Assembly (NCBI RefSeq): GCF_000482745.1 | Contig: NZ_KI519495.1 | Location: 184,888-248,887, forward strand | Source of the DNA: Oleidesulfovibrio alaskensis DSM 16109 | GTDB lineage: Bacteria > Desulfobacterota > Desulfovibrionia > Desulfovibrionales > Desulfovibrionaceae | Direction: 5' to 3' | DNA length: 64,000 nucleotides | Part shown: positions 7,946-16,701 of the stretch, piece after piece | How the letters are laid out: each line of letters starts with the position of its first letter | Numbering within the stretch: the stretch's first letter is position 1 | Program-made: the position numbers and the translations under genes | The notes under the pieces: generated by a model | Seen by the model: only the letters and a program-made list of their open reading frames with translations | What the model was told of the DNA's origin: nothing | Database searches by the model: none

Positions 7946-8869
7946 TTACTCCTCCGGTGCAGACATGTGTTCTGCGCAATCCCGGGCAGCCCCGCGGGTC
8001 TGCACTGCTGACGCCGTGCCGGCAGGTCCCGCCGCAGGCTCCGCTGATCTGCGTTGTGACACAACCGGCCCGCCGCCGCGCCCTGACAGCACCGTGCCCA
8101 GCGTGGCGGCAAACACCGTGGCCAGAATCACATTCCACTGACCTGCCCCCGCATACGCCAGCCCCACGGAAACAGCAGCCGAAGTCACCGCCACCACCAC
8201 ATGCAGCCTGCCGCGCACCTGCGCCACCAGCAGCGCCACAAACATGGCGGGCAGCGCATAATCAAGCCCCAGAGGCTTCACATCACCTATCAGCCCGCCG
8301 AACAGCGCTCCCAGAGCAGAACCCGCAACCCATCCCAGCTGCGCGGTCATGTTAAGCCCCAGTGTTTCCGCTTTGTCCGGCACATACTCGCTCTGCAAAG
8401 CTGCAACGCCGTTCCCGGCTTTACTGCTCTGAAAATGCACCGCGTGCATGGCAAAAGTTTCGTCAGTCAGCTGAAAAGCAAAAAGTGCCTGCATCGGCCG
8501 TGACCAGCGGCGCAGGTACGGAGCCAGCGATGCCGCCATAAGCAGATGCCGCAGGTTGACCACAAATGTGGTAAGCACCACCGAAAACATGGCTGCACCG
8601 GCTCCGGCCGCCGTGGCCAGCATACCTACGGCAATCAGCTGTGCGGAACCCGCAAAAACCGCGGTGGACATAAACACCGCCTCCAGCGGTGAAAGACCGG
8701 TTTTGTCCGCCAGCACACCGAAAGCAAACCCCACGGGCAGATATCCGAGCACAATGGGCACGGCACGGCGCATACCCCGTCCCGCGCGCACCGCGGCAGC
8801 GGCCCCCTGCGGACCGGCAGCAGCGCCCGTCTCTGCCCGCTGCCCTGCTGCACACTCATATTCACTCAT
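7946..8869 (-). CDS. azlC: Branched-chain amino acid export protein, AzlC subunit
   Basis: Inner-membrane exporter subunit, 307 residues. The AzlC core begins at about residue 33 (RRAVPIVLGYLPVGFAFGVL) and includes the family block FAGSAQLIAVGML, the NLRHLLMAASLAP segment, and QLTDETFA. It is longer than most AzlC proteins (about 230-250 residues). There is an Ala/Gly/Arg-rich N-terminal extension of ~32 residues and a charged, low-complexity C-terminal tail of ~45 residues. A start at the internal Met33 is conceivable, but the ATG at 8869 has an AGAGGAA site. The gene is divergent from a MocR-type regulator across a 150-bp gap with repeated operator-like sequences. Confidence 0.87.
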   Translation of the reverse strand: MSEYECAAGQRAETGAAAGPQGAAAAVRAGRGMRRAVPIVLGYLPVGFAFGVLADKTGLSPLEAVFMSTAVFAGSAQLIAVGMLATAAGAGAAMFSVVLTTFVVNLRHLLMAASLAPYLRRWSRPMQALFAFQLTDETFAMHAVHFQSSKAGNGVAALQSEYVPDKAETLGLNMTAQLGWVAGSALGALFGGLIGDVKPLGLDYALPAMFVALLVAQVRGRLHVVVAVTSAAVSVGLAYAGAGQWNVILATVFAATLGTVLSGRGGGPVVSQRRSAEPAAGPAGTASAVQTRGAARDCAEHMSAPEE

Positions 8870-8943
8870 TGCCAGTTCCTCTCTGATTACAACCTCTGCC
8901 GTCTGCCGCCCCGTTCAGGGCGCACCACACCGGCATTCTCAGC

Positions 8944-8994
8944 TTGACGGAGCAATTCAAACACAGATACAATTTTCAGAACAGATACAGTTTT
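8944..8994 (+). promoter_or_regulatory. Promoter and duplicated operator between azlC and the MocR gene
   Basis: A promoter pair TTGACG (8944-8949), 18-bp spacer, TACAAT (8968-8973) points toward the regulator. Two near-identical 14-mers, ACAGATACAATTTT (8963-8976) and ACAGATACAGTTTT (8981-8994), are spaced 18 bp apart and cover the -10 and expected start site. MocR/GabR-type regulators commonly bind direct repeats in their own divergent promoter, so this is a likely autoregulatory operator. Binding itself is inference. Confidence 0.6.
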
Positions 8995-9019
8995 TACAAA
9001 ATTCGATAAGTACAGAATA

Positions 9020-10453
9020 ATGGAAACACCCCGCCGCGAAGCCTTCCGATACCATGAAGTGGAGCAGCACGTCCTGCGTCTCATCGATTCCAAGCAATAT
9101 CCGCCGGGTTCCCGCCTGCCCTCTCTGCGGGCTGTGGCGCGCACGCTGAGCGCCAGCCTGGCAACGGTGTGCCATGCCTACGAAGAGCTTGAGCGTCGCG
9201 GGGTTGTGGAATCGCGCCCGAGGTCGGGCTATTATGTGCGCACGCTGCCCAGCCCTCTGCCTGTGCCGCACAGCGCTCCGGCAGAAGAGGAAGAACCCCG
9301 CGAGGCAAACCGCAGCCGGCTTATTGCCACCGTGCTTGAAGCCGTGGGCAATCCGCAGATGGCTCCTTTCGGCGTGGTAAGCCCCGACCCTTCGCTGCTG
9401 CCCGGCAAAAAGCTGGGGCAGATACTGGCTGAACTGAGCCGGCGCAATGCGGAACAATGCGTAGCGTATGAAACCATTGCAGGCAATGCGGAATACCGCA
9501 GGCAGATCGCAAAGCGCGCCTGCGAAGACGGCATGCCCACACGCGCTTCCGAGGTGGTGGCCACCACAGGCGCCATGGAAGCATTGTACATCGCGCTGCG
9601 GGTACTCACCCGTCCCGGCGACAATGTACTTATCCAGTCGCCCACATACTACTGTTTCCTGCAGCTGCTCGAAACATTGGGCCTGCGTGCTGTGGAAATT
9701 CCTTCCGACCCCAAGCACGGCATAAACCCGGCAGACCTCACCAAGGCGCTTTCCACGTTTGAGGTGGCCGCCTGCATTCTTTCAGGCAACTTCAACAACC
9801 CCGACGGAGCGCTGACGCCCGACGCAGCCAAACGCGAGATTGTCGACATACTGGCCGCACGCGGTATCCCGCTGGTTGACGACGATGTGTCCGCTGATCT
9901 GCACTTCGATGCGCAGCGCCCTGCGTCATTCAAACAGTATGACAAAAAAGGGCTTGTTGTGTTCTGTTCTTCGTTTTCAAAAACCATTGCACCGGGATAC
10001 CGCGCCGGATGGATGCTGCCCGGCCGCTTTATGGAAAAAGCTCTGGAGGTGAAGGCAACCACCAATGTGTGCTGCGCCACCCCCACGCAGGCAGCCGTCG
10101 GCGAATTCATGCGGCTGGGGCTGTACGACAGACAGCTGAAAAAACTGCGCTCCGCCTTTCAGACACAGATATGCGCCATGCATGAATGCATCGGTTCCGC
10201 CTTTCCCGACGGAACGCGTGTAACCAGCCCCCGCGGCGGCGGTGTACTGTGGGTGGAACTGCCTGCCGCCGTCAACGGCGTTGAGCTGTTTTTTAAAGCC
10301 CGGGCCCGCCGTGTGGGCATTGCCCCCGGCTCAATATTTTCCACCCGTGACCGCTTTTCAAACTATATCAGGCTGTCATGCTGCGGTATCTGGAACCCCA
10401 GAATGGAAGAAGCACTGCGCGATCTGGGGCGGCTGGCACGCGAGCTGACCTGA
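9020..10453 (+). CDS. MocR-type transcriptional regulator (GntR HTH fused to aminotransferase-like domain)
   Basis: PLP-dependent one-component regulator, 477 residues, normal for the family. A winged-helix GntR domain spans about 8-75 (PPGSRLPSLRAVARTLSAS, VCHAYEELERRGVVESRPRSGYYV). A fold-type I aminotransferase-like domain spans ~100-475, with PLP lysine K321 in SSFSKTIAPGYRAGW, the NFNNPDG segment and DDDVSADL. No Shine-Dalgarno sequence is visible before the ATG at 9020 (upstream is GATAAGTACAGAATA), which is unusual here and may mean low or leader-poor translation. Its divergent position suggests control of azlCD as well as itself, in response to an amino acid or vitamin B6-linked signal. 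Confidence 0.9.
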   Translation: METPRREAFRYHEVEQHVLRLIDSKQYPPGSRLPSLRAVARTLSASLATVCHAYEELERRGVVESRPRSGYYVRTLPSPLPVPHSAPAEEEEPREANRSRLIATVLEAVGNPQMAPFGVVSPDPSLLPGKKLGQILAELSRRNAEQCVAYETIAGNAEYRRQIAKRACEDGMPTRASEVVATTGAMEALYIALRVLTRPGDNVLIQSPTYYCFLQLLETLGLRAVEIPSDPKHGINPADLTKALSTFEVAACILSGNFNNPDGALTPDAAKREIVDILAARGIPLVDDDVSADLHFDAQRPASFKQYDKKGLVVFCSSFSKTIAPGYRAGWMLPGRFMEKALEVKATTNVCCATPTQAAVGEFMRLGLYDRQLKKLRSAFQTQICAMHECIGSAFPDGTRVTSPRGGGVLWVELPAAVNGVELFFKARARRVGIAPGSIFSTRDRFSNYIRLSCCGIWNPRMEEALRDLGRLARELT

Positions 10454-10573
10454 ACCGCAACCGCACGGCACCGGCCGCTGTTGCACATAGCCTGACCGCA
10501 TTGCGGTTTTCTTATCCACAGCTGCCGCACACGCTCAGTCTGCGGCAACCTGCCATCTGTTTTCTCATATTCT

Positions 10574-10599
10574 GTCACGCATTTTATTTTTTTCGTGAC
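10574..10599 (+). promoter_or_regulatory. GTCACG-N14-CGTGAC dyad upstream of the molybdate-type operon
   Basis: Perfect 6-bp arms GTCACG (10574-10579) and CGTGAC (10594-10599) flank a very AT-rich 14-bp centre, about 105 bp upstream of the modA-like start. A roughly 30-bp dyad is the kind of site described for TunR, the tungstate-responsive activator of modA and modBC in sulfate-reducing deltaproteobacteria. I have not matched it to the published consensus, so the assignment is inference. Confidence 0.5.
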
Positions 10600-10705
10600 C
10601 GCATTGTCACCCCGCCCCGTGCTGTCTACAGACGTTTATAACCGCATCAGCCCATGCGCTGTTTGCGTTGTTTTTTTCCGTCCTGCAGCATGACCGGAGG
10701 TGTGT

Positions 10706-11485
10706 ATGCCTGTTCGCCGATGTTCCGTTTTTCACTCACTGCCGGCGGCATGGATGCTCTGTCTGTGTCTGATCGTTTCCGCCATGCCGTCCGGTGCCGC
10801 CGCATCCGGCCAGCCGGAAAAAACAGACGGCATAGTACTGGCATCGGGTGCAGGATACAAAAAAATGGTCAATGCACTGGCAGAGATATTCACCCTGCAG
10901 ACCGGCATCAAGGTTGATCTGGTGTACGGCAACATGGCCCGCGTAACCGCACTGGCCCGTCAGAGCGGGCAGGTGGATGTGGTGCTGGGCGACAGCACCT
11001 ACCTGCACGGGGCGGAACTGGATTTTACCCGCCGGCACACACTCGGTCACGGAAGACTGGTGCTGGCTGCCGCTCCGGGCAAAACGGCAGACTCCGCCGC
11101 GGTGCTGGACAACCCCGGAGCAACCCGCATCGCCCTGCCGGACTCGGCCAAAGCCATTTACGGTATTGCTGCACGCGAGTTTCTGCTTTCCACGGGCAGG
11201 TTGCCCGACATCGCTCCCAGACTGATAGAGGTGGCCACAGTTCCGCAGGTTTTTTCATACCTTGCGGCAGGAGAAGTGGATTACGGGTTCATGAACCTGA
11301 CTCACGCACTGAATGTGGCGGACAAGCTTGGCGGGTATGTGGTGCTGGATGAAACTGCACATACGCCTGTGCTTATCATGGCCGGAGTACTGCGCGCAGC
11401 ACCCTCGGCGGAACAGGCCGCCGCATTCATGGGCTTTCTGGAATCACCGCAGGCCCGTGCCGTCATCACCGCCAACGGACTGTAG
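10706..11485 (+). CDS. Molybdate/tungstate-type ABC transporter, periplasmic binding protein (ModA-like)
   Basis: Periplasmic oxyanion receptor, 259 residues. A hydrophobic signal sequence (about residues 12-32) ends near SGAAA, followed by the ModA-like opening GIVLASGAGYKKMVNALAEI and TGIKVDLVYGNMARV, where ModA proteins use Ser/Ala residues to hold the oxyanion. Later blocks resemble the family: VDVVLGDSTYL, FSYLAAGEVDYGFMNL, and PVLIMAGVLR near the C-terminus. The start at 10706 follows GGAGG by five bases. The permease starts 3 bp after its stop. Similarity is clear to the ModA superfamily but diverged, so tungstate or another anion remains possible. Confidence 0.75.
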   Translation: MPVRRCSVFHSLPAAWMLCLCLIVSAMPSGAAASGQPEKTDGIVLASGAGYKKMVNALAEIFTLQTGIKVDLVYGNMARVTALARQSGQVDVVLGDSTYLHGAELDFTRRHTLGHGRLVLAAAPGKTADSAAVLDNPGATRIALPDSAKAIYGIAAREFLLSTGRLPDIAPRLIEVATVPQVFSYLAAGEVDYGFMNLTHALNVADKLGGYVVLDETAHTPVLIMAGVLRAAPSAEQAAAFMGFLESPQARAVITANGL

Positions 11486-11488
11486 CTC

Positions 11489-12157
11489 ATGCCTCTGGCA
11501 GAGATTCTGATGCAACCGCAAACCGCGGGACCGGTACTGCTGACCGCAAAAACGCTTGCGGTTTCCGGTCTGCTGCATCTTGTCTGCGGTGTTCTGCTGG
11601 CCTGCTATCTTTCCGGACCTCCGGGGCTGCTGCGCGGCACGGTTGACTTTTTCACCACGCTGCCGCTCGTCTTTCCTCCCATTGCCACAGGCTTTGTACT
11701 GCTTTTACTGCTCGGCAGAAACGGCATGGTGGGCAGCATGCTGCCGGTAGATATTATTTTCAGCTTTTACGGTGTGGTACTGGCCGCATTCATTGCCGGT
11801 CTGCCGTTGATGGTCAAGCCGGTGGAGGCTGCGCTGCGCGGCGATGTGCGGCGTCTGGCCGAAATAGCGCGCGTGCTCGGCAAAAACGAATGGCAGGTGT
11901 TCTGGCTTGTCCTGCTGCCCAATGTGCGCCGCAGCGTGCTTTCCGGCTGGTTTCTTGCGCTGGGGCGTTCGCTGGGCGAGGTGGGCATCACCCTGATGCT
12001 GGGCGGCAATATTGTGGGCAAAACCAACACGCTGTCTCTGGAAATATATAATGCCGTGTTCAGCGGCGAATTCGAGCGGGCCATGGTGCTGTCGGCCATC
12101 ATCGGTTTTTTCTCGCTCGCCATCTTTTTCATGCTCAGACGGCTTTCGGCAGTATAG
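11489..12157 (+). CDS. Molybdate/tungstate-type ABC transporter, permease (ModB-like)
   Basis: Inner-membrane permease of 222 residues with five to six hydrophobic segments. The ModB-type early block is present (KTLAVSGLLHLVCGVLLACYL, TTLPLVFPPIATGFVLLLLL). The EAA loop reads EIARVLGKNEWQVFWLVLLP at about residues 125-144, and GRSLGEVGITLMLGGNI matches the ModB signature after it. Its start is 3 bp downstream of the binding-protein stop with no strong site of its own, so it is probably translationally coupled. No modC-type ATPase follows; the next gene is a DUF364 protein. Energising must come from an ATPase encoded elsewhere, if the system works. Confidence 0.82.
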   Translation: MPLAEILMQPQTAGPVLLTAKTLAVSGLLHLVCGVLLACYLSGPPGLLRGTVDFFTTLPLVFPPIATGFVLLLLLGRNGMVGSMLPVDIIFSFYGVVLAAFIAGLPLMVKPVEAALRGDVRRLAEIARVLGKNEWQVFWLVLLPNVRRSVLSGWFLALGRSLGEVGITLMLGGNIVGKTNTLSLEIYNAVFSGEFERAMVLSAIIGFFSLAIFFMLRRLSAV

Positions 12158-12166
12158 GAGGACTCT

Positions 12167-12901
12167 ATGCCCAGCATTCTTGAATCATTACGCAATCAGG
12201 TTGTTCCCGCGTGGCACAAGCAAGGTCTTATGGACGATCCGGTAAGCGTGACCGCAGGTCCGCTCAGCGTAGAGCAGGCCATCGGCAATCCCGGCCGCAG
12301 CGACTTTCCCATCCAGAAAGGCAAGGAAAAACTCATGGAAGCCTGCTTCCGCCATGCGCGCGGACAGGCATTCACAGACAGCTACGGTACGTTCAGCGGC
12401 ACACTGGCACAGGTGGCCGCGCTGCCGCTGGACGGCAACTTCCAGCGGGCGGTATTCGTCTCTGTGCTCAATGCCGTATTGCGCTGGCAGCAGTGTGTCA
12501 CAAACACCGTGCACTGCAAGGACTGCGGCCCCAAGGATTGTGCACGGGATCTTCCGGCCCATATCATACGCCGTTACGGCAGGTGCCGTGTGACGCTGGC
12601 CGGCATGCAGCCCGCCATGATTGAAAGTCTGGCCGGAGTGCTGCCCCTGCGTGTTGTGGATCTTGATCCGGACAACATCGGGCAGGAACGCAGAGGCATC
12701 GGCATAGAAGGTGCCGATACGGCACAGGACGCACTGGCATGGGCCGACCTGCTGCTGGTTACCGGCACCACACTGGCCAACAACAGCATAGGGGACTTTC
12801 TGCAGCACACTCCGCAAAAACCTGTTCTGTTTTACGGCACCACCATTGCCGGCGCCGCGCAGCTGATGGGGTGGCAACGCTACTGCCCCCGCAGCAGCTG
12901 A
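12167..12901 (+). CDS. DUF364 family protein (putative heavy-metal chelation)
   Basis: Predicted soluble cytoplasmic protein, 244 residues. An N-terminal region like DUF4213 is followed by a Rossmann-like DUF364 domain (from about 145: GMQPAMIESLAGVLPLRVVDLD, ADLLLVTGTTLANNSIGDFL, PVLFYGTTIAGAA). A Cys cluster HCKDCGPKDCARD at about 124-136 could bind metal. DUF364 proteins are often encoded beside molybdate, tungstate or metal transporters and are named as putative heavy-metal chelation proteins, but no biochemical role is established that I know of. An AGGAGGA site lies 6 bp upstream, and the gene is 9 bp after the permease, clearly in the same operon. Confidence 0.85.
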   Translation: MPSILESLRNQVVPAWHKQGLMDDPVSVTAGPLSVEQAIGNPGRSDFPIQKGKEKLMEACFRHARGQAFTDSYGTFSGTLAQVAALPLDGNFQRAVFVSVLNAVLRWQQCVTNTVHCKDCGPKDCARDLPAHIIRRYGRCRVTLAGMQPAMIESLAGVLPLRVVDLDPDNIGQERRGIGIEGADTAQDALAWADLLLVTGTTLANNSIGDFLQHTPQKPVLFYGTTIAGAAQLMGWQRYCPRSS

Positions 12902-12968
12902 ACCGGTTTTCACCGTTGTCCGCTGAGCACGTCGGCATTCCGTCGTGCCGGAACATCGGCCCCGCCCG

Positions 12969-13001
12969 CAAAAAAACCCGCTCCGGAAAGTCCGGAGCGG
13001 G
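12969..13001 (-). terminator. Rho-independent terminator of the DEAD-box helicase gene
   Basis: Stem CCCGCTCCGGA (12977-12987) / TCCGGAGCGGG (12991-13001) with a 3-base loop. The seven A residues to its left become the T-tract on the minus strand. Confidence 0.9.
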
Positions 13002-13030
13002 CGGTATACTCAGCACTGATGCGGCGGTGC

Positions 13031-14617
13031 TCAGCGGCGGCTGGCAGGTTCCACGGCAAGCTTGTTGCCGCGTATCTGGTTGCCGTTCATCACTGCAAGC
13101 ACTTCTGCGGCAAACTCGTTGGGCACTTCCACAAACGTGAACCGGTCATAGATATCTATGGAGCCGATCATCCGTCCGGGCAGGCCGGTTTCTCCGGCAA
13201 TGGCCCCCACAAAGTCACGTGCCGTCACGCGGGCTTTGCGGCCCACGTTAAAGAACAGGCGTACCATGCCCGGCTGGGCACCGGTATCACCGAACTTCTG
13301 CTCTTCGGTCACGGCATCGCCTGCGTTACGGTGCATCATCATGCGCAGCAGGGCGGCGGCAGCTTCCACAGAGGTGAACTCTTCGCCGATAATGCCTTCC
13401 ACCAGTTCTATGTAGCGCTCCAGACCGCCGGTGCGTATCTGGTTGGTCACTTCATTGAGCATCTGGGTGGATTTGGCATTTTCCACTTCGGAAAGCGAGG
13501 GTACCTGACGCTGTGCTATCTGCGCCTTGGTAAAGCGCTTGATGTCGCGCAGCTTGTAGAATTCGCGGCCGGACACAAAGGTGAATGCACGGCCCGCACG
13601 GCCCGCACGGCCCGTACGGCCGATACGGTGCACATAGCTTTCCACATCGTTGGGTATGTCGTAGTTGACCACGGCTTCCACGTTTTCCACATCAATACCG
13701 CGGGCAGCCACGTCGGTGGCCACCAGAATATCAATGTTTCCTTTGCGGAAGCGGTTCATCACCCTGTCGCGCTGGGCCTGATTCAGGTTGCCGTGCAGTC
13801 CGTCGGCATCATATCCGCGGGCCTGCAGATTGGTTGCCAGTTCGTCCACGCCCACCTTGGTGGAGCAGAACACGATGGTCAGCTTGGGATTATACACGTC
13901 CAGCACACGGCACAGACTTTCCAGCTTCTGGAAAGGACGCACCTCGAAGTATATCTGCTCGATGCTGGGCACGGTAAGCAGCTTCTGGGTGACTTTCAGG
14001 AACTCCGGTTCCTTGAGGTAGCGCTGCGCCATATCCAGAATGGCGCGGGGCATGGTGGCGGAAAAGAACACGGTCTGTACTTCCTGCTCCATCTTGCCCA
14101 GAATGAATTCAATGTCATCGCGGAAGCCCATATCGAGCATTTCGTCCGCCTCGTCCAGCACAACCATTTTCACGGTATTGATGTCCATGGTTCCTCTGTC
14201 GAGGTGGTCCATCACGCGGCCCGGCGTACCCACGATAACCTGCGCACCACGGCGCAGAGCGCGGACCTGCCGTTCGATGGGCTGTCCGCCGTATACGGGA
14301 ACAACACTGATGCCCCGCTTGTGGCGGGCCAGTGTAGTCACTTCTTCGGCCACCTGAATGGCCAGTTCACGCGTAGGACACAGCACCACGGCCTGCGTGG
14401 CTTTATCACGGGGGTCAATGCGCTCGAGAATGGGAATGCCGAACGCAGCAGTCTTGCCCGTGCCTGTCTGGGCCTGTCCGACCACATCCTTACCCGCCAG
14501 TATGTGCGGGATGGACATCGTCTGGATGGGAGACGCCTCCTCAAAGCCCATGTCCTGTATCGCGCGCAGCACTTCCTTAGAAAGGGGAAGATCTGCGAAA
14601 AGAAGTTTTTCAACCAT
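13031..14617 (-). CDS. deaD: DEAD-box ATP-dependent RNA helicase (DeaD/CsdA type)
   Basis: RNA helicase for ribosome assembly, mRNA decay or cold adaptation; 528 residues. Motifs in order: Q motif (FADLPLSKEVLRAIQDMGFEEASPIQ), motif I AQTGTGKT, Ia PTRELA, Ib TPGR, II DEAD, III SAT, V ARGIDV, VI HRIGRTGRAGR. The C-terminus carries a DbpA-type RNA-binding domain (about 450-525: VRLFFNVGRKARVTARDFVGAI). The chosen ATG at 14617 gives a start right before the Q-motif region; AAGGA lies 13 bp upstream, a rather long spacing. In-frame sequence further upstream overlaps the GIY-YIG gene and has no family resemblance. It is last in a minus-strand group and has its own terminator. Confidence 0.93.
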   Translation of the reverse strand: MVEKLLFADLPLSKEVLRAIQDMGFEEASPIQTMSIPHILAGKDVVGQAQTGTGKTAAFGIPILERIDPRDKATQAVVLCPTRELAIQVAEEVTTLARHKRGISVVPVYGGQPIERQVRALRRGAQVIVGTPGRVMDHLDRGTMDINTVKMVVLDEADEMLDMGFRDDIEFILGKMEQEVQTVFFSATMPRAILDMAQRYLKEPEFLKVTQKLLTVPSIEQIYFEVRPFQKLESLCRVLDVYNPKLTIVFCSTKVGVDELATNLQARGYDADGLHGNLNQAQRDRVMNRFRKGNIDILVATDVAARGIDVENVEAVVNYDIPNDVESYVHRIGRTGRAGRAGRAFTFVSGREFYKLRDIKRFTKAQIAQRQVPSLSEVENAKSTQMLNEVTNQIRTGGLERYIELVEGIIGEEFTSVEAAAALLRMMMHRNAGDAVTEEQKFGDTGAQPGMVRLFFNVGRKARVTARDFVGAIAGETGLPGRMIGSIDIYDRFTFVEVPNEFAAEVLAVMNGNQIRGNKLAVEPASRR

Positions 14618-14658
14618 TATCTTGTATGTTTCCTTGCCATGCGTCTTTCGGCATCGCG

Positions 14659-14937
14659 TTATGACAACGCTGCGGCAGAGCCGGATGTTTCTGCCATTGC
14701 AAGCAGAAACGCCCTTTTTTTGCCGGAGGGCTGCCTCTTTACTTTCCATTCCACCCGTTGCGCTGTGCTCCGGTCAGGAAACGAGGCGCTGACAAGCAGT
14801 GAAACAGGACGCCGCGAACGCGTGTATTTTGCGCCGCAGCCCCGATTGTGCTCGTCAAGGCGTCGATCCATGTCCGTGGTAACGCCGCAGTACTGCGTAC
14901 CGTCGGCACAGGCCAGCAGGTAGACTACCCAATCCAT
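14659..14937 (-). CDS. GIY-YIG domain protein (YhbQ/UPF0213 type)
   Basis: Small GIY-YIG nuclease-fold protein, 92 residues. The two-part GIY-YIG signature is VYLLACADGTQYCGVTTDMDRR, spanning residues ~5-26, followed by the catalytic-type arginine region RRLDEHN and by WKVKRQPSGKKRAFL. UPF0213 members are stand-alone and of uncertain function; DNA repair or processing roles have been proposed. It sits 41 bp upstream of the helicase gene on the same strand. The ribosome binding site is weak (GCGGTAATAAG). A short imperfect hairpin lies in the gap to the hydrolase gene upstream. Confidence 0.83.
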   Translation of the reverse strand: MDWVVYLLACADGTQYCGVTTDMDRRLDEHNRGCGAKYTRSRRPVSLLVSASFPDRSTAQRVEWKVKRQPSGKKRAFLLAMAETSGSAAALS

Positions 14938-14997
14938 CTTATTACCGCCGATGTGTTTCTCTGGCGCACGATGCCAGACGCACGCATGAGAACCCTG

Positions 14998-15720
14998 CTA
15001 GTCGCAGGCACAGCCTTCTGACGCGGTTTCCAGCGTCAGGGTTTCTCCGGGCTTCATGTCGAAGAGGCGGCAGTCCGGAGCAAAATTCATCAGTTGTTCT
15101 TTAAAACGCGCCGTATTGCCCTCCAGCACGGGGAACGTGCCCCAGTGCATGGGCACCACCGAACGCGCACGCAGCAGACGGCACGCCAGCGCGGCCTGCT
15201 TGGCATCCATGGTGAACACCCCGCCGATGGGCAGCAGCGCCACATCAATGGAATACAGACGCCCCCACAGTTCCATACCGGCAAAAATACCCGTGTCACC
15301 GGCGTGGTAAATGGTAAAGCCGTCGGGCAGCGTAAGGATATACCCCGCAGGCGCGCCGGATTCCGAAGAATGATACGCCTGCGTCATGGTCACGGCCACA
15401 CCGTTGTGCAGCACTGTGCCGCCGATGTTGAACCCGATGCCGTTAAGCACCTGCTGCTGCGGCACACCCGCAGCGGCCAGCTTTTCAGCCGTACCCACTA
15501 TGGCACCCATCATGGCGCCCGTTTCACGGCATATCTCCACGGTCTGGCCCACATGGTCGCCGTGGTCGTGGGTGACCAGCACAAGGTCGGGTTTTGCTAT
15601 GCCCTGCCACGCCGCGGCAGCGGAAGGATTACCCTCGAAAAAAGGGTCTATCAGAATGTTGGCGCCCTCTGTGGCAATCTGAAAATTGGCGTGGCCATGC
15701 CACGTAAGCAGATGCTGCAT
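14998..15720 (-). CDS. Metal-dependent hydrolase, metallo-beta-lactamase fold (UPF0173/UlaG-like)
   Basis: Cytoplasmic metallo-hydrolase, 240 residues, the usual size for UPF0173. It shows the N-terminal WHGHANF motif (residues 7-13), ILIDPFF, the metal-binding THDHGDH (H51, H53, D55, H56), [12 protein letters not shown], and the late PMHWGTF histidine. The natural substrate of this family is unknown; UlaG relatives act on lactones. The start at 15720 is preceded by AAGGAGA, whereas an in-frame upstream start would overlap ubiX. The 29-bp gap to ubiX indicates co-transcription. Confidence 0.9.
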
Positions 15721-15749
15721 GAAAACGTCTCCTTCCCGTTGTCTGGTTG

Positions 15750-16319
15750 TCAGGCCGGCAAACCGCCCCAGCGGCGGCACAGGTCGTGCTCGATGCCCAG
15801 ATGATCAAGCATCCTGCCCACAAGATGATTCAGTATGTCCTGTATGCTTTCGGGCCGGCTGTAAAACCCCGGACACGGCGGCATGATAACCGCCCCGGCT
15901 TCCTGCGCGGCCAGCATGTTGCGCAGATGCACTCTGCCAAGCGGCGTCTCGCGCGGCACCAGAATCAGCGGCCTGTTTTCCTTCAGCGTCACATCCGCCG
16001 CACGGTGAATAAGGTTGGACCCTATGCCGTTGGCTACCGCGGCAAGCGTGGTCATGCTGCACGGACAGATAACCATGCCGGAATGCCGCCATGAACCGCT
16101 GGCGGGGGCGGCGCCCACATCTTCGGGGTCGTGCCGCACATCGGCAAGAGCATACAACTGGTCAACGGAAATTCCCGATTCCAGCGTGAGCACCTTTTCC
16201 GCCGCACGCGACACCACAAGATGCGTTTCCACATCCGCGGCCCATGTGAGGGCATTTAGCAACGTCACGGCAAGCGGCATGCCGCTTGCGCCGGAAACGC
16301 CTACAATAAATCGTTTCAT
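15750..16319 (-). CDS. ubiX: UbiX-type flavin prenyltransferase
   Basis: Makes prenylated FMN, the cofactor of UbiD-type decarboxylases, from FMN and dimethylallyl phosphate. The 189-residue product shows the FMN-binding N-terminus [30 protein letters not shown], the [26 protein letters not shown] block, [11 protein letters not shown] and a late [13 protein letters not shown] segment. The start has AGGAAC five bases upstream. It is the first gene of a minus-strand group. No ubiD partner is in the window, so the client decarboxylase must lie elsewhere. Confidence 0.93.
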
Positions 16320-16537
16320 GGCTGTTCCTGTCCGGTTTATCCTGCAGCCGGATATCTCCGCGCAACCGGCCGCGGTTCCAGAAGAGCGTTTTTAGCAAAA
16401 TTGTGCAGCACACGCCAGAGATTCATGGACACATCGGCCGGAATTATGCAACATTGTAGAAAATCAATATGTTCCGGCACGCTGGCCCCTGCATTCTTTT
16501 CTGCGTGCCATCCGGGAGCTTTCATGTCAGTTATTTC

Positions 16538-16566
16538 TTGACAGAAAGCAAGTGTAAGTTTAGGAG
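16538..16566 (+). promoter_or_regulatory. Promoter of the tRNA-Arg gene
   Basis: Consensus -35 TTGACA (16538-16543), 17-bp spacer, then TAGGAG (16561-16566) as -10. Transcription would start a few bases before the tRNA at 16578. Confidence 0.6.
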
Positions 16567-16577
16567 ATGTGGTTCTC

Positions 16578-16654
<77 letters not shown>

Positions 16655-16665
16655 TAAGAAAAATT

Positions 16666-16701
16666 AAGGACTTAGCATTGAATAGTGCCAAGTCCTTTTT
16701 T
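16666..16701 (+). terminator. Terminator of tRNA-Arg
   Basis: Stem AAGGACTT (16666-16673) / AAGTCCTT (16690-16697), extended inward by GCA/TGC, followed by TTTT. Confidence 0.85.

Noticed and set aside
13588..13622. Possible 9-bp duplication in deaD (repeated GCACGGCCC giving GRAGRAGR)
   Set aside because: The translated motif VI region has the same length as other DEAD-box helicases (RTGRAGRxGxA), so it is not an insertion.
13019..14923. Long open frame (634 codons) opposite the DEAD-box helicase
   Set aside because: Antisense shadow of a clearly conserved helicase; no ribosome binding site and His/Gly-rich artefactual composition.
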